From: Burkholderiaceae bacterium
Lineage (GTDB): Bacteria; Pseudomonadota; Gammaproteobacteria; Burkholderiales; Burkholderiaceae_C
Direction of reading: 5' to 3'
Assembly (NCBI GenBank): GCA_024235895.1
Contig: JACKLM010000002.1
Location: 124,001 to 188,000 of the forward strand
DNA length: 64,000 bases
Shown one piece after another: positions 16,312 to 24,362 of this stretch. Position 1 is the stretch's first letter, and each line of letters begins with the position of its first letter. The position numbers and the translations under genes are program-made. Under the pieces are notes generated by a model that was given only the letters and a program-made list of their open reading frames with translations, was not told where the DNA came from and made no database searches.

Positions 16312-16584
16312 ATGAAGACCGCCGTCATTCCCCAAATCCGTGTCGAGCCAGAGTTGCGCGCTGATCTTGACGCGGCGCTCCTGCCCGGCGAGACGCTTAC
16401 CGAGTTTGTCGAGTCGTCGGTGCGTCGTGCCGTCGAATTCCGCCGCGTGCAAAGGGACTTCGCCGCGCGTTGCGACGCCTCGTTGGCGGCTTACGAGCGC
16501 ACCGGGATTTCGATCCCGTCGGACGTCGTCTTGTCGAAGCTCGAGGCGAAGGTCGCGGCGCGGGTGAAACAGCTTCGGAAATGA
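16312..16584 (+). CDS. Antitoxin of a RelE/ParE-type pair
   Basis: A 90-residue protein with a short beta strand and helices (VIPQIRVEPELRADLDAAL), like ribbon-helix-helix antitoxins of the YlcI/CopG sort. The N-terminal part would bind the palindromic operator at 16285 and the C-terminal helices would mask the toxin. It overlaps the toxin start by ATGA. Base composition is a little less GC-rich than the flanks, which fits acquisition by transfer. Confidence 0.75.
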   Translation: MKTAVIPQIRVEPELRADLDAALLPGETLTEFVESSVRRAVEFRRVQRDFAARCDASLAAYERTGISIPSDVVLSKLEAKVAARVKQLRK

Positions 16585-16895
16585 CGTTCAAGGTCGAGTT
16601 CACCCCTGAGGCGGACGCAGATCTGGATCGTCTGTTCGACTTCCTGCTGGAGAGTGCCCAGACCGTCGAAGAAGCCATGCGCGCCTACGAGGCTGTGGAA
16701 GTCATTCGCGCCGCTGCCAACAGCCATCTTTCGACCACGCCCTACAGCTACCGCAAGGTCGGTCAACGTCCAACACTGCGCGAGCTCATCGTTCCATTCG
16801 GCTCGACCGGGTACGTCCTTCGCTTCGACATACGTACGCCGGAGTTGGTCCTCGTCATTGGTGCGCGCCACCAGCGCGAGGAAGACTTCCAGTGA
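16581..16895 (+). CDS. RelE/ParE-family toxin
   Basis: A 104-residue protein with the ParE/RelE fold: MTFKVEFTPEADADLDRLFDFL at the start, a central PYSYRKVGQRPTLRELIVPFG and the closing VLVIGARHQREEDF, where the last His/Arg residues resemble the active or gyrase-binding end of the family. It would either cleave ribosome-bound mRNA or inhibit gyrase; the sequence does not decide. Translation is coupled to the antitoxin. It converges toward ccoG. Confidence 0.82.
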   Translation: MTFKVEFTPEADADLDRLFDFLLESAQTVEEAMRAYEAVEVIRAAANSHLSTTPYSYRKVGQRPTLRELIVPFGSTGYVLRFDIRTPELVLVIGARHQREEDFQ

Positions 16896-17033
16896 CCCGT
16901 CGAGATCCTGAATCCGGCTGAGCCGGCAGCCCGCTCGAGAGCCGCCGCCCGTAGTTGGCCGCTCGTCGCCGTCATGCGCCGCCCGGCCGGACCGATCCGC
17001 CCTGGCGCCCACGCGCCACAGGAGCCCGCGCCG

Positions 17034-18494
17034 TCAGCGCGGCACGTAGAAGGTCGACGTGCTGCGAACCGCCTCGCCGCCGCCCGCGCCGAGGCGCTCG
17101 GCGACCCACTCGATCGGATGCGCCCCCGGCGCCAGCGACTGCGCCGCCTCGGGCGGCAGCCGCAGCGCCAGCACCGCCGGCGCGATCGCATAAGGCGCGA
17201 CCTCGATCTCGGCGGCGCCGTCGAGCACCAAGCCCTCGAGCCCGCGCGCTGTCAGGCGATAGCGCTGCGGCTCGCCGCTGCGGTTGCCGACCTGCACCCG
17301 GTAGGCATTCTCGACCCAGCCCGCATCGACCACACGGGCCAGCGCGCCGCGGTCGCGCAGCACGTCGACCGTGTGCCCGGCGCGCAGCGCCAGCCCGGCG
17401 ACGAACGCGCTGCCGACCGCCAGCAGCAGCGCGCCGTAGATCCAGACTCGCGGCCGCCACACGCGCGCGAGCATCTGCGCGCGGCCCCAGCCGTGGCGCA
17501 CGCCGTTGTCGGTCGCGTAGCGGATCAGGCCCTTGCGGTAGCCCATCTTGCCCATCACGTCGTCGCAGACGTCGATGCACGCGGCGCAGCCTATGCACTC
17601 GTTCTGCAGCCCGTCGCGGATGTCGATGCCGGTCGGACAGACCTGCACGCACAGCGTGCAGTCGATGCAGTCGCCCAGGCCGAGCGCGCGCGGGTCGGCC
17701 TTGCGGGATCGCGCGCCGCGCGACTCGCCGCGCCCGGCGTCGTAGGCGATGACGAGCGAGTCGGCGTCGATCAGCGTGCTCTGGAAGCGCGCGTACGGGC
17801 ACATGTACTTGCAGATCTGCTCGCGCAGGAAGCCGGCGTTGCCGTAGGTCGCCAGGCCGTAGAACAGGACCCAGAAGCTCTCCCACGGCCCGAAGGACAG
17901 GGTCACGAGTTCGTCGACCAGCACCCGGATCGGCGTGAAGTAGCCGACGAAGCTGAAGCCGGTGACGAGCGCGACTGCGATCCACGCCGCGTGCTTGCCG
18001 CCCTTGCGCGCGATCTTGGCCGCGCTCCAGGGCGCGGCGTCGAGCTTCATGCGCGCGATGCGGTCGCCCTCGATGCGGCGCTCCAGCCACATGAACATCT
18101 CGGTGTAGACCGTCTGCGGGCATGCATAGCCGCACCACAGCCGCCCGGCGACCGCGGTGAAGAAGAACAGCGCCAGCGCCGACAGCACCAGCAGCGCGGC
18201 GAGGAAGACCAGGTCCTGCGGCTGCAGCACCAGCCCGAACAGGTAGAAGCGCCGCTCGACGAGGTCGAACAGCACCGCCTGGCGGCCGTCCCACTGCAGC
18301 CAGGGCGCGCCGTAGAAGACGATCTGCGTCAGCCAGACCATCGTCCAGCGCCAGCGCGCGAAGACCCCGCTGACCGCGCGCGGGTAGATCTTCGGCTGCG
18401 CCGCGTACATCGAGACGATCACGGCCGACGAATCCGCACCGCCGGCCGCGCGCGCAGGCGCCGCCGGGAGAATCGGGATCGTTCGCCGCGTCAT
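17034..18494 (-). CDS. ccoG: Cytochrome oxidase accessory protein CcoG (RdxA/FixG)
   Basis: A 486-residue polyferredoxin-like membrane protein involved in copper reduction for cbb3 oxidase assembly. About five helices carry the GRLWCGYACPQTVYTEMFMWLER motif. Two 4Fe-4S sites follow: CIDCTLCVQVCPTGIDIRDGLQ and CIGCAACIDVCDDV. A periplasmic Ig-like domain forms the C-terminus. No ccoNOQP genes are nearby; instead it follows nsrR by 100 bp, in an apparent fdxA-nsrR-ccoG unit. It may therefore serve copper delivery to NO- or oxygen-reducing heme-copper enzymes during nitrosative stress. Confidence 0.93.
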   Translation of the reverse strand: MTRRTIPILPAAPARAAGGADSSAVIVSMYAAQPKIYPRAVSGVFARWRWTMVWLTQIVFYGAPWLQWDGRQAVLFDLVERRFYLFGLVLQPQDLVFLAALLVLSALALFFFTAVAGRLWCGYACPQTVYTEMFMWLERRIEGDRIARMKLDAAPWSAAKIARKGGKHAAWIAVALVTGFSFVGYFTPIRVLVDELVTLSFGPWESFWVLFYGLATYGNAGFLREQICKYMCPYARFQSTLIDADSLVIAYDAGRGESRGARSRKADPRALGLGDCIDCTLCVQVCPTGIDIRDGLQNECIGCAACIDVCDDVMGKMGYRKGLIRYATDNGVRHGWGRAQMLARVWRPRVWIYGALLLAVGSAFVAGLALRAGHTVDVLRDRGALARVVDAGWVENAYRVQVGNRSGEPQRYRLTARGLEGLVLDGAAEIEVAPYAIAPAVLALRLPPEAAQSLAPGAHPIEWVAERLGAGGGEAVRSTSTFYVPR

Positions 18495-18594
18495 CGCGGA
18501 TCGATCCCGAGCGCCCGCGGCCGAGCCGCGTGCGCGGTCACCGGGCGACGCTTCGCGCTGCGTGCCGCGCGACGGGCGCTCGCGCGCGGCGCGC

Positions 18595-19047
18595 TCATCC
18601 CGCCCTCGCGACGCCGCGCGCCAGCCGCAGCGGTTGCGCTGCCGCGTCCGCGGGCGGCAGCAGGTCGGCCAGCGTGCGAGCGTCCAGGTGCGCGAGAAAT
18701 GCCGCCAGCGCGCCGGAGATCACGCCGGCGAGCCGGCAGCTGCCGGTCAGCGCGCAGCCGCTGCCGCCGTCGAAGCACTCGACGAGCATGAAGTCGGGCT
18801 CGACCGCGCGCACCACCGCGCCGAGGTTGATCCGCGCCGGCGCTGCCGCCAGCCGCATGCCGCCGCCCTTGCCGCGCACCGTCTCCAGGAAGCCGCCGCG
18901 GCCCAGGTGGTGCGTGATCTTCATCAGATGCGCCTCGGAGACGCCGTAGGCCTGCGCGACCTCGGCGATCGTGCACAGGCGATCGGGCCGCTGCGCCACG
19001 TACATCAGCAGCCGCAGCGCATAGTCGGTCATCGTCGTCAGGCGCAT
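18595..19047 (-). CDS. nsrR: NO-responsive Rrf2-family repressor NsrR
   Basis: A 150-residue winged-helix regulator. The start MRLTTMTDYALRLLMYVAQ and the RGKGGGMRLA wing are typical. Three Cys (91, 98, 104 in ECFDGGSGCALTGSC) match the iron-sulfur ligands of NsrR, whose cluster is destroyed by NO so that repression is relieved. The C-terminal ALAAFLAHLDARTLADLL also fits NsrR better than IscR. It is transcribed with fdxA, behind an NsrR-like operator at 19470, so it probably represses itself and nnrS2. A GAGGAG site precedes the ATG at 19047. Confidence 0.88.
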   Translation of the reverse strand: MRLTTMTDYALRLLMYVAQRPDRLCTIAEVAQAYGVSEAHLMKITHHLGRGGFLETVRGKGGGMRLAAAPARINLGAVVRAVEPDFMLVECFDGGSGCALTGSCRLAGVISGALAAFLAHLDARTLADLLPPADAAAQPLRLARGVARAG

Positions 19048-19105
19048 CGGCAGGACTCCTCGTGCGCGGCCCGCGCGATGACGCGAGGCTCGGTGCCGCG
19101 CCGCA

Positions 19106-19441
19106 TCAGCGGCCGCCGCCGCGGTCGAGCTCGCCGCGCTTGCCCTTGCGCGCGGCCCAGTCGTCGGCGTCCGCCGGCGCGGCCTTCTTGCGCGTGATCG
19201 TCGGCCACTTGGGCGCCAGCTCGGCATTCAGCGGCGTGAAGTCCTGCTGGTCGGCCGGCACGTCCTCCTCGGCGAAGATGGCGTCGACAGGGCATTCGGG
19301 GACGCAGACCGCGCAGTCGATGCAGTCGTCGGGGTCGATGACGAGCATGTTCGGCCCCTCGCGGAAGGCGTCGACCGGGCAGACGTCGACGCAGTCGGTG
19401 TACTTGCACTTGATGCAGGCTTCGGTGACGACGAAGGTCAT
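19106..19441 (-). CDS. fdxA: Seven-iron ferredoxin FdxA
   Basis: A 111-residue ferredoxin of the [3Fe-4S][4Fe-4S] type. Conserved Cys are at 9, 12, 17 and 21 (CIKCKYTDCVDVCPV) and at 40, 43, 46 and 50 (CIDCAVCVPECPV), followed by the usual long C-terminal tail. It begins the minus-strand unit with nsrR and ccoG. The function in NO stress is not established; it could supply electrons or iron-sulfur chemistry to NsrR or CcoG. Confidence 0.93.
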   Translation of the reverse strand: MTFVVTEACIKCKYTDCVDVCPVDAFREGPNMLVIDPDDCIDCAVCVPECPVDAIFAEEDVPADQQDFTPLNAELAPKWPTITRKKAAPADADDWAARKGKRGELDRGGGR

Positions 19442-19469
19442 GGCGCGGCCTTGTGGAGGAACCCGATTG

Positions 19470-19492
19470 AAGCTATATTCTAGCTACATCTT
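19470..19492. promoter_or_regulatory. NsrR-like operator between fdxA and nnrS2
   Basis: Two 11-bp halves flank one central base: AAGCTATATTC, T, AGCTACATCTT. Against the NsrR half-site AAGATGYATTT they match at 8 and 9 of 11 positions in the proper inverted arrangement. A plus-strand -10-like TATATT (19474-19479), with TTGTGG 17 bp upstream, lies within it, so binding would block nnrS2 and probably the divergent fdxA-nsrR-ccoG unit. Confidence 0.72.
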
Positions 19493-19510
19493 TAGAGCCT
19501 GCGTATCTCC

Positions 19511-20713
19511 ATGTCGACCCTGATCCCGATCCGCGAACCCGGCGCCACCGCCGCGGCCGGCCCTTCGTGGCGCGCCTTCCTCGAGCTGGGCTTCCGTCCG
19601 CTGTACCTGGCCGGCGCGAGCTGGGCGCTGGTGTCGGTGCTGATCTGGATCTTCGTGCCGCACTGGGCCGGCGGCGAGCTCGCCGGCCTGCCCTGGCACG
19701 CGCACGAGATGCTGTGGGGCTTCGTCGCCACGATCGCGATCGGCTTCCTGCTGACCGCGGGCGCCAACTGGACCGGCATCACGCCGCTGGCCGGCCCGCC
19801 GCTGGGGGCGCTGCTGGCGCTGTGGGCCGCCGCGCGCGTGGGCTACCTGCTGCCGCAGCCGTCGGCGCTGTGGGCTGCCGCGGCGGCAGAGTTCCTGTTC
19901 TTCGCCATCGCCGCCGCGGCGATGGGGCGCGCCGTGTGGCGAAGCCGCAACCGGCGCAACTACATCGTGCCCTTCCTCATGCTCGGCCTGGGGCTGACGC
20001 ACCTGCTGTACATCGCCTGGCTCGACGACTGGACGGTGGCGCTGCGGGGCTTCCACGCCGGGCTGCTGGTGATGGCGCTGATCGCGCTGCTGGTGGCGCG
20101 GCGCGTGATCCCCTTCTTCGCGATGCGCGCGGTGCAGGGGCTGCAGATCCCGATGCACGATCGCAGCGCGTCGTGGCAGCAGTGGGCGGCCGGCGTCGCG
20201 GTGGCGGCGCTGCTGGCGGGCTGGGGCTGGCTGCAGGCGGCGGCACTCGCCCTCGCCGGCGTGATCTCGCTGTGGCAGGTGATCTCATGGCGGCCAGCGG
20301 CGGTGCGCGCGCGGCCGATCCTGTGGATCCTCTACCTCGGCTATGCCGGGCTGGGCGTGGGGCTGATCACGAGTGCGGCGCAGGCCGCCGGCGTGGCGAT
20401 GCCCTCGGCGCTACCGGTGCACCTGGTCGCGATGGCGGGCTTCTCGCTGCTGATCATCGGCATGCTGACGCGCACCGCGCTCGGCCACCTCGGGCGCGGG
20501 CTGGTACTCGACGCCAGCATGGTCGCGAGCTACTGGCTGGTCGTCGCCGCCGTCGTGCTCAGGCTGATGGCGCTGGCAACCGGCGCGGCCAGCGACTGGC
20601 TGCTGCAGGCCGCGGCGCTGGCCTGGGCGGCGGCCTTCGCGACCTACCTGTGGCGCTTCGTGCCGTGGATGATCCGGCCGCGCCCGGACCGTCCGCCGCC
20701 GCCGCCACGCTGA
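19511..20713 (+). CDS. nnrS: NnrS-family NO-resistance membrane protein, second paralogue
   Basis: A 400-residue protein with 11-12 hydrophobic helices. It shows the classic NnrS features: FLELGFRPLYLAGA at the N-terminus, LPWHAHEMLWGFVATIAIGFLLTAGANWTG, a second His region GFHAGLLVM, and HLVAMAGFSLLIIGMLTRTALGHLGR. The histidines probably bind heme and copper. It is divergent from fdxA-nsrR-ccoG with the NsrR-like operator between, so NO should induce it. The protein ends in a Pro run. This is the most typical NnrS in the window. Confidence 0.92.
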   Translation: MSTLIPIREPGATAAAGPSWRAFLELGFRPLYLAGASWALVSVLIWIFVPHWAGGELAGLPWHAHEMLWGFVATIAIGFLLTAGANWTGITPLAGPPLGALLALWAAARVGYLLPQPSALWAAAAAEFLFFAIAAAAMGRAVWRSRNRRNYIVPFLMLGLGLTHLLYIAWLDDWTVALRGFHAGLLVMALIALLVARRVIPFFAMRAVQGLQIPMHDRSASWQQWAAGVAVAALLAGWGWLQAAALALAGVISLWQVISWRPAAVRARPILWILYLGYAGLGVGLITSAAQAAGVAMPSALPVHLVAMAGFSLLIIGMLTRTALGHLGRGLVLDASMVASYWLVVAAVVLRLMALATGAASDWLLQAAALAWAAAFATYLWRFVPWMIRPRPDRPPPPPR

Positions 20714-20763
20714 CGCGCGCTGCCGCGGCGCTCGGCATTCTTGACCCAGTGCATGGCCGCGAC

Positions 20764-20796
20764 ATCCTGGCGCGGCACAATAGATCGATCCAGGAT
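20764..20796 (+). promoter_or_regulatory. Inverted repeat upstream of the DUF2249 pair
   Basis: ATCCTGG (20764-20770) and CCAGGAT (20790-20796) are inverted copies flanking a -10-like CACAAT (20776-20781), ending 26 bp before the first DUF2249 gene. It could be an operator, but no known regulator motif was recognised. Confidence 0.3.
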
Positions 20797-20822
20797 ATTC
20801 CTTACTTCGGAGCCCCTGCCTC

Positions 20823-21074
20823 ATGAGCACCACCGTCGACGTCCGCAGCATCGTCCCGCGCGAGCGCCACCCGCTGATCTTCTCGACCTTCGACGGCCTG
20901 AAGGCCGGCGATACGATGGAGCTGGTCAACGACCACGACCCCAAGCCGCTGTTCTACCAGCTGCAGGCCGAGCGCCACGGCCAGTTCAGCTGGGACTATC
21001 TGGAGCAGGGCCCCGAGACCTGGCGCGTTCGCATCGCCAAGACCGGCCGCGACTGCTGCGGCAGCTGCAGCTGA
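20823..21074 (+). CDS. DUF2249 protein with C-terminal CCGSC motif
   Basis: An 83-residue protein of the DUF2249 family, a TusA-like small domain often encoded beside NnrS, hemerythrins and nitrite/NO genes. Conserved parts are IFSTFDGLKAGDTMELVNDHDPKPLFYQ and FSWDYLEQGPETWRVRI. It ends in DCCGSCS, a Cys cluster that might bind a metal or act in redox chemistry. The biochemical function is unknown. It lies 19 bp before a second DUF2249 gene and 110 bp after nnrS2. Confidence 0.82.
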   Translation: MSTTVDVRSIVPRERHPLIFSTFDGLKAGDTMELVNDHDPKPLFYQLQAERHGQFSWDYLEQGPETWRVRIAKTGRDCCGSCS

Positions 21075-21092
21075 CCGACACCGGAGACCGCG

Positions 21093-21353
21093 ATGAACCA
21101 GCCGCACCTGCACCTGTCGCCCGACGCGATCTACCCTTTCGACGCCCGCGGCGTTGCCAAGCGCTTCCGCCACGCGGCGATCTTCGGCGCGCTGGACGCG
21201 CTGTTCCCCGGCGAGACGATGCGCTTCGTCAACGACCACGACCCGCTGCCGCTGCTGCAGCAGCTCGCGCAGCGCTACGGCGAGTCGGTGACGATCACCT
21301 ACCGCCAGCGCGAGCCGGGCGCGATCGTGATCGACTTCGTCAAGGGCGAGTGA
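21093..21353 (+). CDS. Second DUF2249 protein
   Basis: An 86-residue relative of the preceding gene, with the core FGALDALFPGETMRFVNDHDPLPLLQQL and TITYRQREPGAIVIDF. It lacks the terminal Cys cluster of its neighbour, so the two may have distinct roles or form a heterodimer. Strong spacing (19 bp) and a GGAGA ribosome site indicate an operon. Function unknown, linked by context to NO metabolism. Confidence 0.8.
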   Translation: MNQPHLHLSPDAIYPFDARGVAKRFRHAAIFGALDALFPGETMRFVNDHDPLPLLQQLAQRYGESVTITYRQREPGAIVIDFVKGE

Positions 21354-21429
21354 GCACGCGCGCCCCGGCGCCCGGCGCCCGATGACCCGCGGCGCCGGTG
21401 TGCGCGCCGGCGCCGTGCAGAATCGCGCG

Positions 21430-21801
21430 ATGTTGCCGCGCACCGTGACCCTGCTGTTGTGGCGATCGCTGGCGCTGACCTGCGTCGCGCTCGGGCTGGC
21501 CGGCGCGGTGCTGCCGGCGCTGCCGACGGTCCCCTTCCTGCTCGTCGCCGCCTGGGCCGGCGGGCGCGGCTGGCCGCGGCTCGAGCTGTGGCTGCTGAAC
21601 CACCCGAAATACGGCGCCGACATCCGCCGCTGGCGCGACCACGGCGCGGTGCCGCGGCGCGCCAAGTGGTTCGCGACCCTGATGATGCTGGCCAGCACCG
21701 CGGTGCTCGCGATCTCCGCGGTGCCGCTGGCGCTCAAGCTCGGCGTGCCGGCCTTCATGGCAGGCGTCGCGCTGTGGCTGTGGCGAAGGCCGGAGATCTG
21801 A
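21430..21801 (+). CDS. DUF454 (YbaN-like) small membrane protein
   Basis: A 123-residue protein with hydrophobic helices near each end, and the family motif GLAGAVLPALPTVPFLLVAAWAGGRGWPRLELWLLNHPKYGADIRRW. DUF454 proteins are inner membrane proteins of unknown function, often near respiratory or heme genes. It lies 76 bp after the DUF2249 pair and may belong to that transcript. ATG 21430 is chosen because the family starts just before the first helix; an ATG at 21382 adds 16 residues. Confidence 0.8.
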   Translation: MLPRTVTLLLWRSLALTCVALGLAGAVLPALPTVPFLLVAAWAGGRGWPRLELWLLNHPKYGADIRRWRDHGAVPRRAKWFATLMMLASTAVLAISAVPLALKLGVPAFMAGVALWLWRRPEI

Positions 21802-21920
21802 TGCAGGTCGCGTCCGGGCTTGCAGGGAGCGTCTGCGCTCGAACGACCGCGCTCGGCACGTTCCCGCCACTCACACCGTCGCCATCTCTGGTCTGACGTG
21901 CCACGACCGCGCGAGCCGAG

Positions 21921-22250
21921 GACGGCGGGTACCCTTGCCCTCCATGCCCGGGGACAGTGCCCCGGGCGCTCGCCAGGCACAAACAGTCCGCAGGACTGTT
22001 TGTGTCCGGGCTCGCTCCCCCGCCACCGGCCTGCGGCCGCTGGCTCCTCCTTGACTTACGGTCAAGGGCACCCGCCGCCCTCGGCAGGCCACGGAGTGGG
22101 TGTTCGAGGGTCGAATACCGGGGCGGTCGCAGGCCAAGGTCGGCGGGCACCCTCCCACGTAAGTAGAGGAGGAGCCGGCGGCGCAAGCCGACGGCGGGGG
22201 ACATGGAGTGGGAGGGTGCCCGCCGGCCTTGGCACGCGCGCTCGTCGAAC
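21921..22250. repeat. Cluster of long inverted repeats in a 660-bp gene-free stretch
   Basis: Between 21802 and 22461 there is no convincing gene. It holds at least three self-complementary structures. A 12-bp perfect hairpin spans 21978-22004 (loop GCA). A long imperfect pair joins 22017-22060 with 22157-22200. A 25-bp pair with one mismatch joins 22134-22158 and 22208-22232. A motif resembling GGCGGGYACCCT followed by CTCCATG also appears near 21923-21946 and, inverted, near 22203-22223. It looks like a nested array of related palindromic units rather than one terminator. No transposase lies next to it. Confidence 0.7.
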
Positions 22251-22461
22251 GCCAGAACAAGCGAAGGACTGACTTCGACGAATGTCAGCAACGGACCGTA
22301 AACGGGCCAACGCCGACGATCCGCCCCTTGCGGACCGAACGCATGGGGAGTACGAAACCTCGTCGCGCCGAGGACCGTGCCCGCGTGACCTCCATCCGCG
22401 CCGGATCCCGCGCCCAGGGGCTGCGGCGCCGCACCGAACCGAGACCGAAGGAACGATTTCG

Positions 22462-24171
22462 ATGACCACCCCCACCCTGACCGCCCGGCTGCTGCACGCA
22501 CTGAAGGCGCGCGGCGCGACCGAGATCTTCGGCATCCCGGGCGACTTCGCGCTGCCGCTGTTCCGCGAGATCGAGCGCGAGGCGCTGCTGCCGCTGCACA
22601 CCTTCTCGCACGAGCCGGCGGTCGGCTTCGCCGCCGACGCCGCGGCACGCGCGCGCGGCGGGCTGGGTGTCGCCGCGGTGACCTACGGCGCCGGCGCGCT
22701 CAACATGGTCAATGCGGTCGCATCGGCCTACGCCGAGCGCGTGCCGCTGGTCGTGATCTCCGGCGCCCCGGCGGCGCACGAGATCACGAGCGGCTTCGTG
22801 CTGCACCACCAGGTCAAGACCACCGACTCGCAGTGGCAGATCTACCACGAGCTCAGCGCCGACCGCGCACGGCTGGACGACGCCGCCGACGCGCCGGCGC
22901 AGATCGCGCGCGTGCTCGACACCGCGCTGCGGCGCTCGCTGCCGGTCTACCTCGAGATCCCGCGCGACATGCCGGCCGTCCCCTGCGGCGCGGTGCCGGC
23001 GACATCGCCGCACCTGCCCGACCCCGACGCCGTCGCCGCCTGCGCCGACGAGATGCTCGCGCGCATCCGCGCCGCGCGCCAGCCGGTGCTGATGGTCGGC
23101 GTCGAGGTGCGGCGCTTCGGCCTGGAGTCGCGCGTCGCCGAGCTCGCACGCCGGCTCGGCGTGCCGGTGGTGACGACCTTCATGGGCCGCGGGCTGCTCG
23201 CCGGCGCCGACGTGCCGCTGCGCGGCACCTACCTGGGGCTGGCGGGCGACCCGGCGCTGACCGCGCTGGTCGAGGGCAGCGACGCGCTGGCGATGCTCGG
23301 CGTGATCGTCTCGGACACCAACTTCGCCGTCTCGGCGCAGCGCATCGCGCTGCAGCGCACGCTGCACGCCTTCGACGACCGCGTGACGATGGGTCACCAC
23401 AGCTACCACGACCTGCCGCTGGCGGCACTCGTCGAGGCGCTGCTGGCGCGACTGCCGGCGGTGGCGACGCCGACCTCGGCGCGGTCGGCCGCTCCGGCCA
23501 CGGCCTCGCCGCCGCCGGCGCCGTTTGCCGCCGTGCCGCCTTCGGCATCGGACGCAGCCCCCGCCGCCGCGGCCTCAGCCGAAGAGGCCGCGCTGCAGCC
23601 GGCCGACATCGCCGACGCGCTCAACGCCCTGCTCGCGCGCCACGGCCCGGTGCCGATCGCCAGCGATGTCGGCGACTGCCTGTTCACCGCGATGGACGTC
23701 GGCCCGACCGCGCTGATCGCACCCGGCTACTACGCGACCATGGGCTACGGCGTGCCGGCCGGCATCGGGCTGCAGGCCGCCACCGGCCAGCGCCCGATCG
23801 TGCTGGTCGGCGACGGCGCCTTCCAGATGACGGGCTGGGAGCTCGGCAACGCGAGCCGTGCCGGCTGCGACCCGGTCGTCATCGTCTTCAACAACGCCTC
23901 GTGGGAGATGCTGCGCGCGTTCACCCCCGACGCCGGATTCAATGCGCTGCCCCCATGGGACTTCGCCGCGATGGCCGCCGGCATGGGCGGCGACGGCCAC
24001 GCGGTGGCGACGCGCGCCGAGCTGCACGCGGCGCTGGAGCGCGCCTGGGGCACCCGCGGGCGCTTCCAGCTTATCGACGTCCGGCTGGCGCCGGGCGCCG
24101 TCTCGCCGACGCTGTCGCGCTTCGTGCGCGCGGTCAAGCGGGTGTCGATGCCGGACGACGCGGCGCGCTGA
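22462..24171 (+). CDS. Thiamine diphosphate decarboxylase, phenylpyruvate/indolepyruvate type
   Basis: A 569-residue ThDP enzyme. The N-terminal segment ATEIFGIPGDFALPLFREIE and the SHEPAVGFAADAAARARGGLGVAAVTYGAGALNMVNAVASAYAERVPLVVISGAP region closely resemble the Azospirillum-type indolepyruvate/phenylpyruvate decarboxylase. The ThDP-binding GDGAFQMTGWELGNASRAGCDPVVIVFNN motif is intact. A Pro/Ala-rich linker separates the middle and last domains (about residues 335-375). It would convert phenylpyruvate or indolepyruvate to the aldehyde, a step to phenylacetate or indole-3-acetate. Start chosen at the ATG at 22462 after a GAAGGAA ribosome site. It stands alone after the repeat region. Confidence 0.87.
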   Translation: MTTPTLTARLLHALKARGATEIFGIPGDFALPLFREIEREALLPLHTFSHEPAVGFAADAAARARGGLGVAAVTYGAGALNMVNAVASAYAERVPLVVISGAPAAHEITSGFVLHHQVKTTDSQWQIYHELSADRARLDDAADAPAQIARVLDTALRRSLPVYLEIPRDMPAVPCGAVPATSPHLPDPDAVAACADEMLARIRAARQPVLMVGVEVRRFGLESRVAELARRLGVPVVTTFMGRGLLAGADVPLRGTYLGLAGDPALTALVEGSDALAMLGVIVSDTNFAVSAQRIALQRTLHAFDDRVTMGHHSYHDLPLAALVEALLARLPAVATPTSARSAAPATASPPPAPFAAVPPSASDAAPAAAASAEEAALQPADIADALNALLARHGPVPIASDVGDCLFTAMDVGPTALIAPGYYATMGYGVPAGIGLQAATGQRPIVLVGDGAFQMTGWELGNASRAGCDPVVIVFNNASWEMLRAFTPDAGFNALPPWDFAAMAAGMGGDGHAVATRAELHAALERAWGTRGRFQLIDVRLAPGAVSPTLSRFVRAVKRVSMPDDAAR

Positions 24172-24304
24172 CCCGACCCGTCGCGCGCGCCGCCCGCGGG
24201 CGCGGCGTGTTGCACTGAATCCGGATCCACGCCCGGGCAGTGCCGCCTCCGCACCCACGCCCGGGCCCGCAACAAAACTTTGCACCGGGGTGACGCTTCG
24301 ACCC

Positions 24305-24350
24305 TTGACGCCCGCATCCGCATCCGTAAGATAGCAATCAATTACTTACG
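24305..24350 (+). promoter_or_regulatory. Promoter and probable TetR operator of the efflux operon
   Basis: A -35 TTGACG (24305-24310) and a -10 TAAGAT (24327-24332) are 16 bp apart, 30 bp before the tolC-like gene. CGTAAG (24325-24330) and CTTACG (24345-24350) form an inverted pair over the -10 in a locally AT-rich patch. The TetR gene at the far end of the operon is the obvious candidate to bind it. Confidence 0.55.
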
Positions 24351-24362
24351 ACTCCTGCCGCG

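Noticed and set aside
22052..22066. TTGACTTACGGTCAA as a possible Dnr box
   Set aside because: The halves are seven bases apart instead of six and it lies inside the inverted-repeat cluster, with no gene close downstream.
21802..22461. CRISPR array or tRNA in the repeat-rich spacer
   Set aside because: Repeats are inverted and of unequal spacing, without regular spacers, and no cloverleaf could be drawn.
22282..22461. N-terminal extension of the decarboxylase from an ATG at 22282
   Set aside because: The extra 60 residues are Arg/Pro-rich and have no counterpart in the enzyme family; a good ribosome site precedes 22462.
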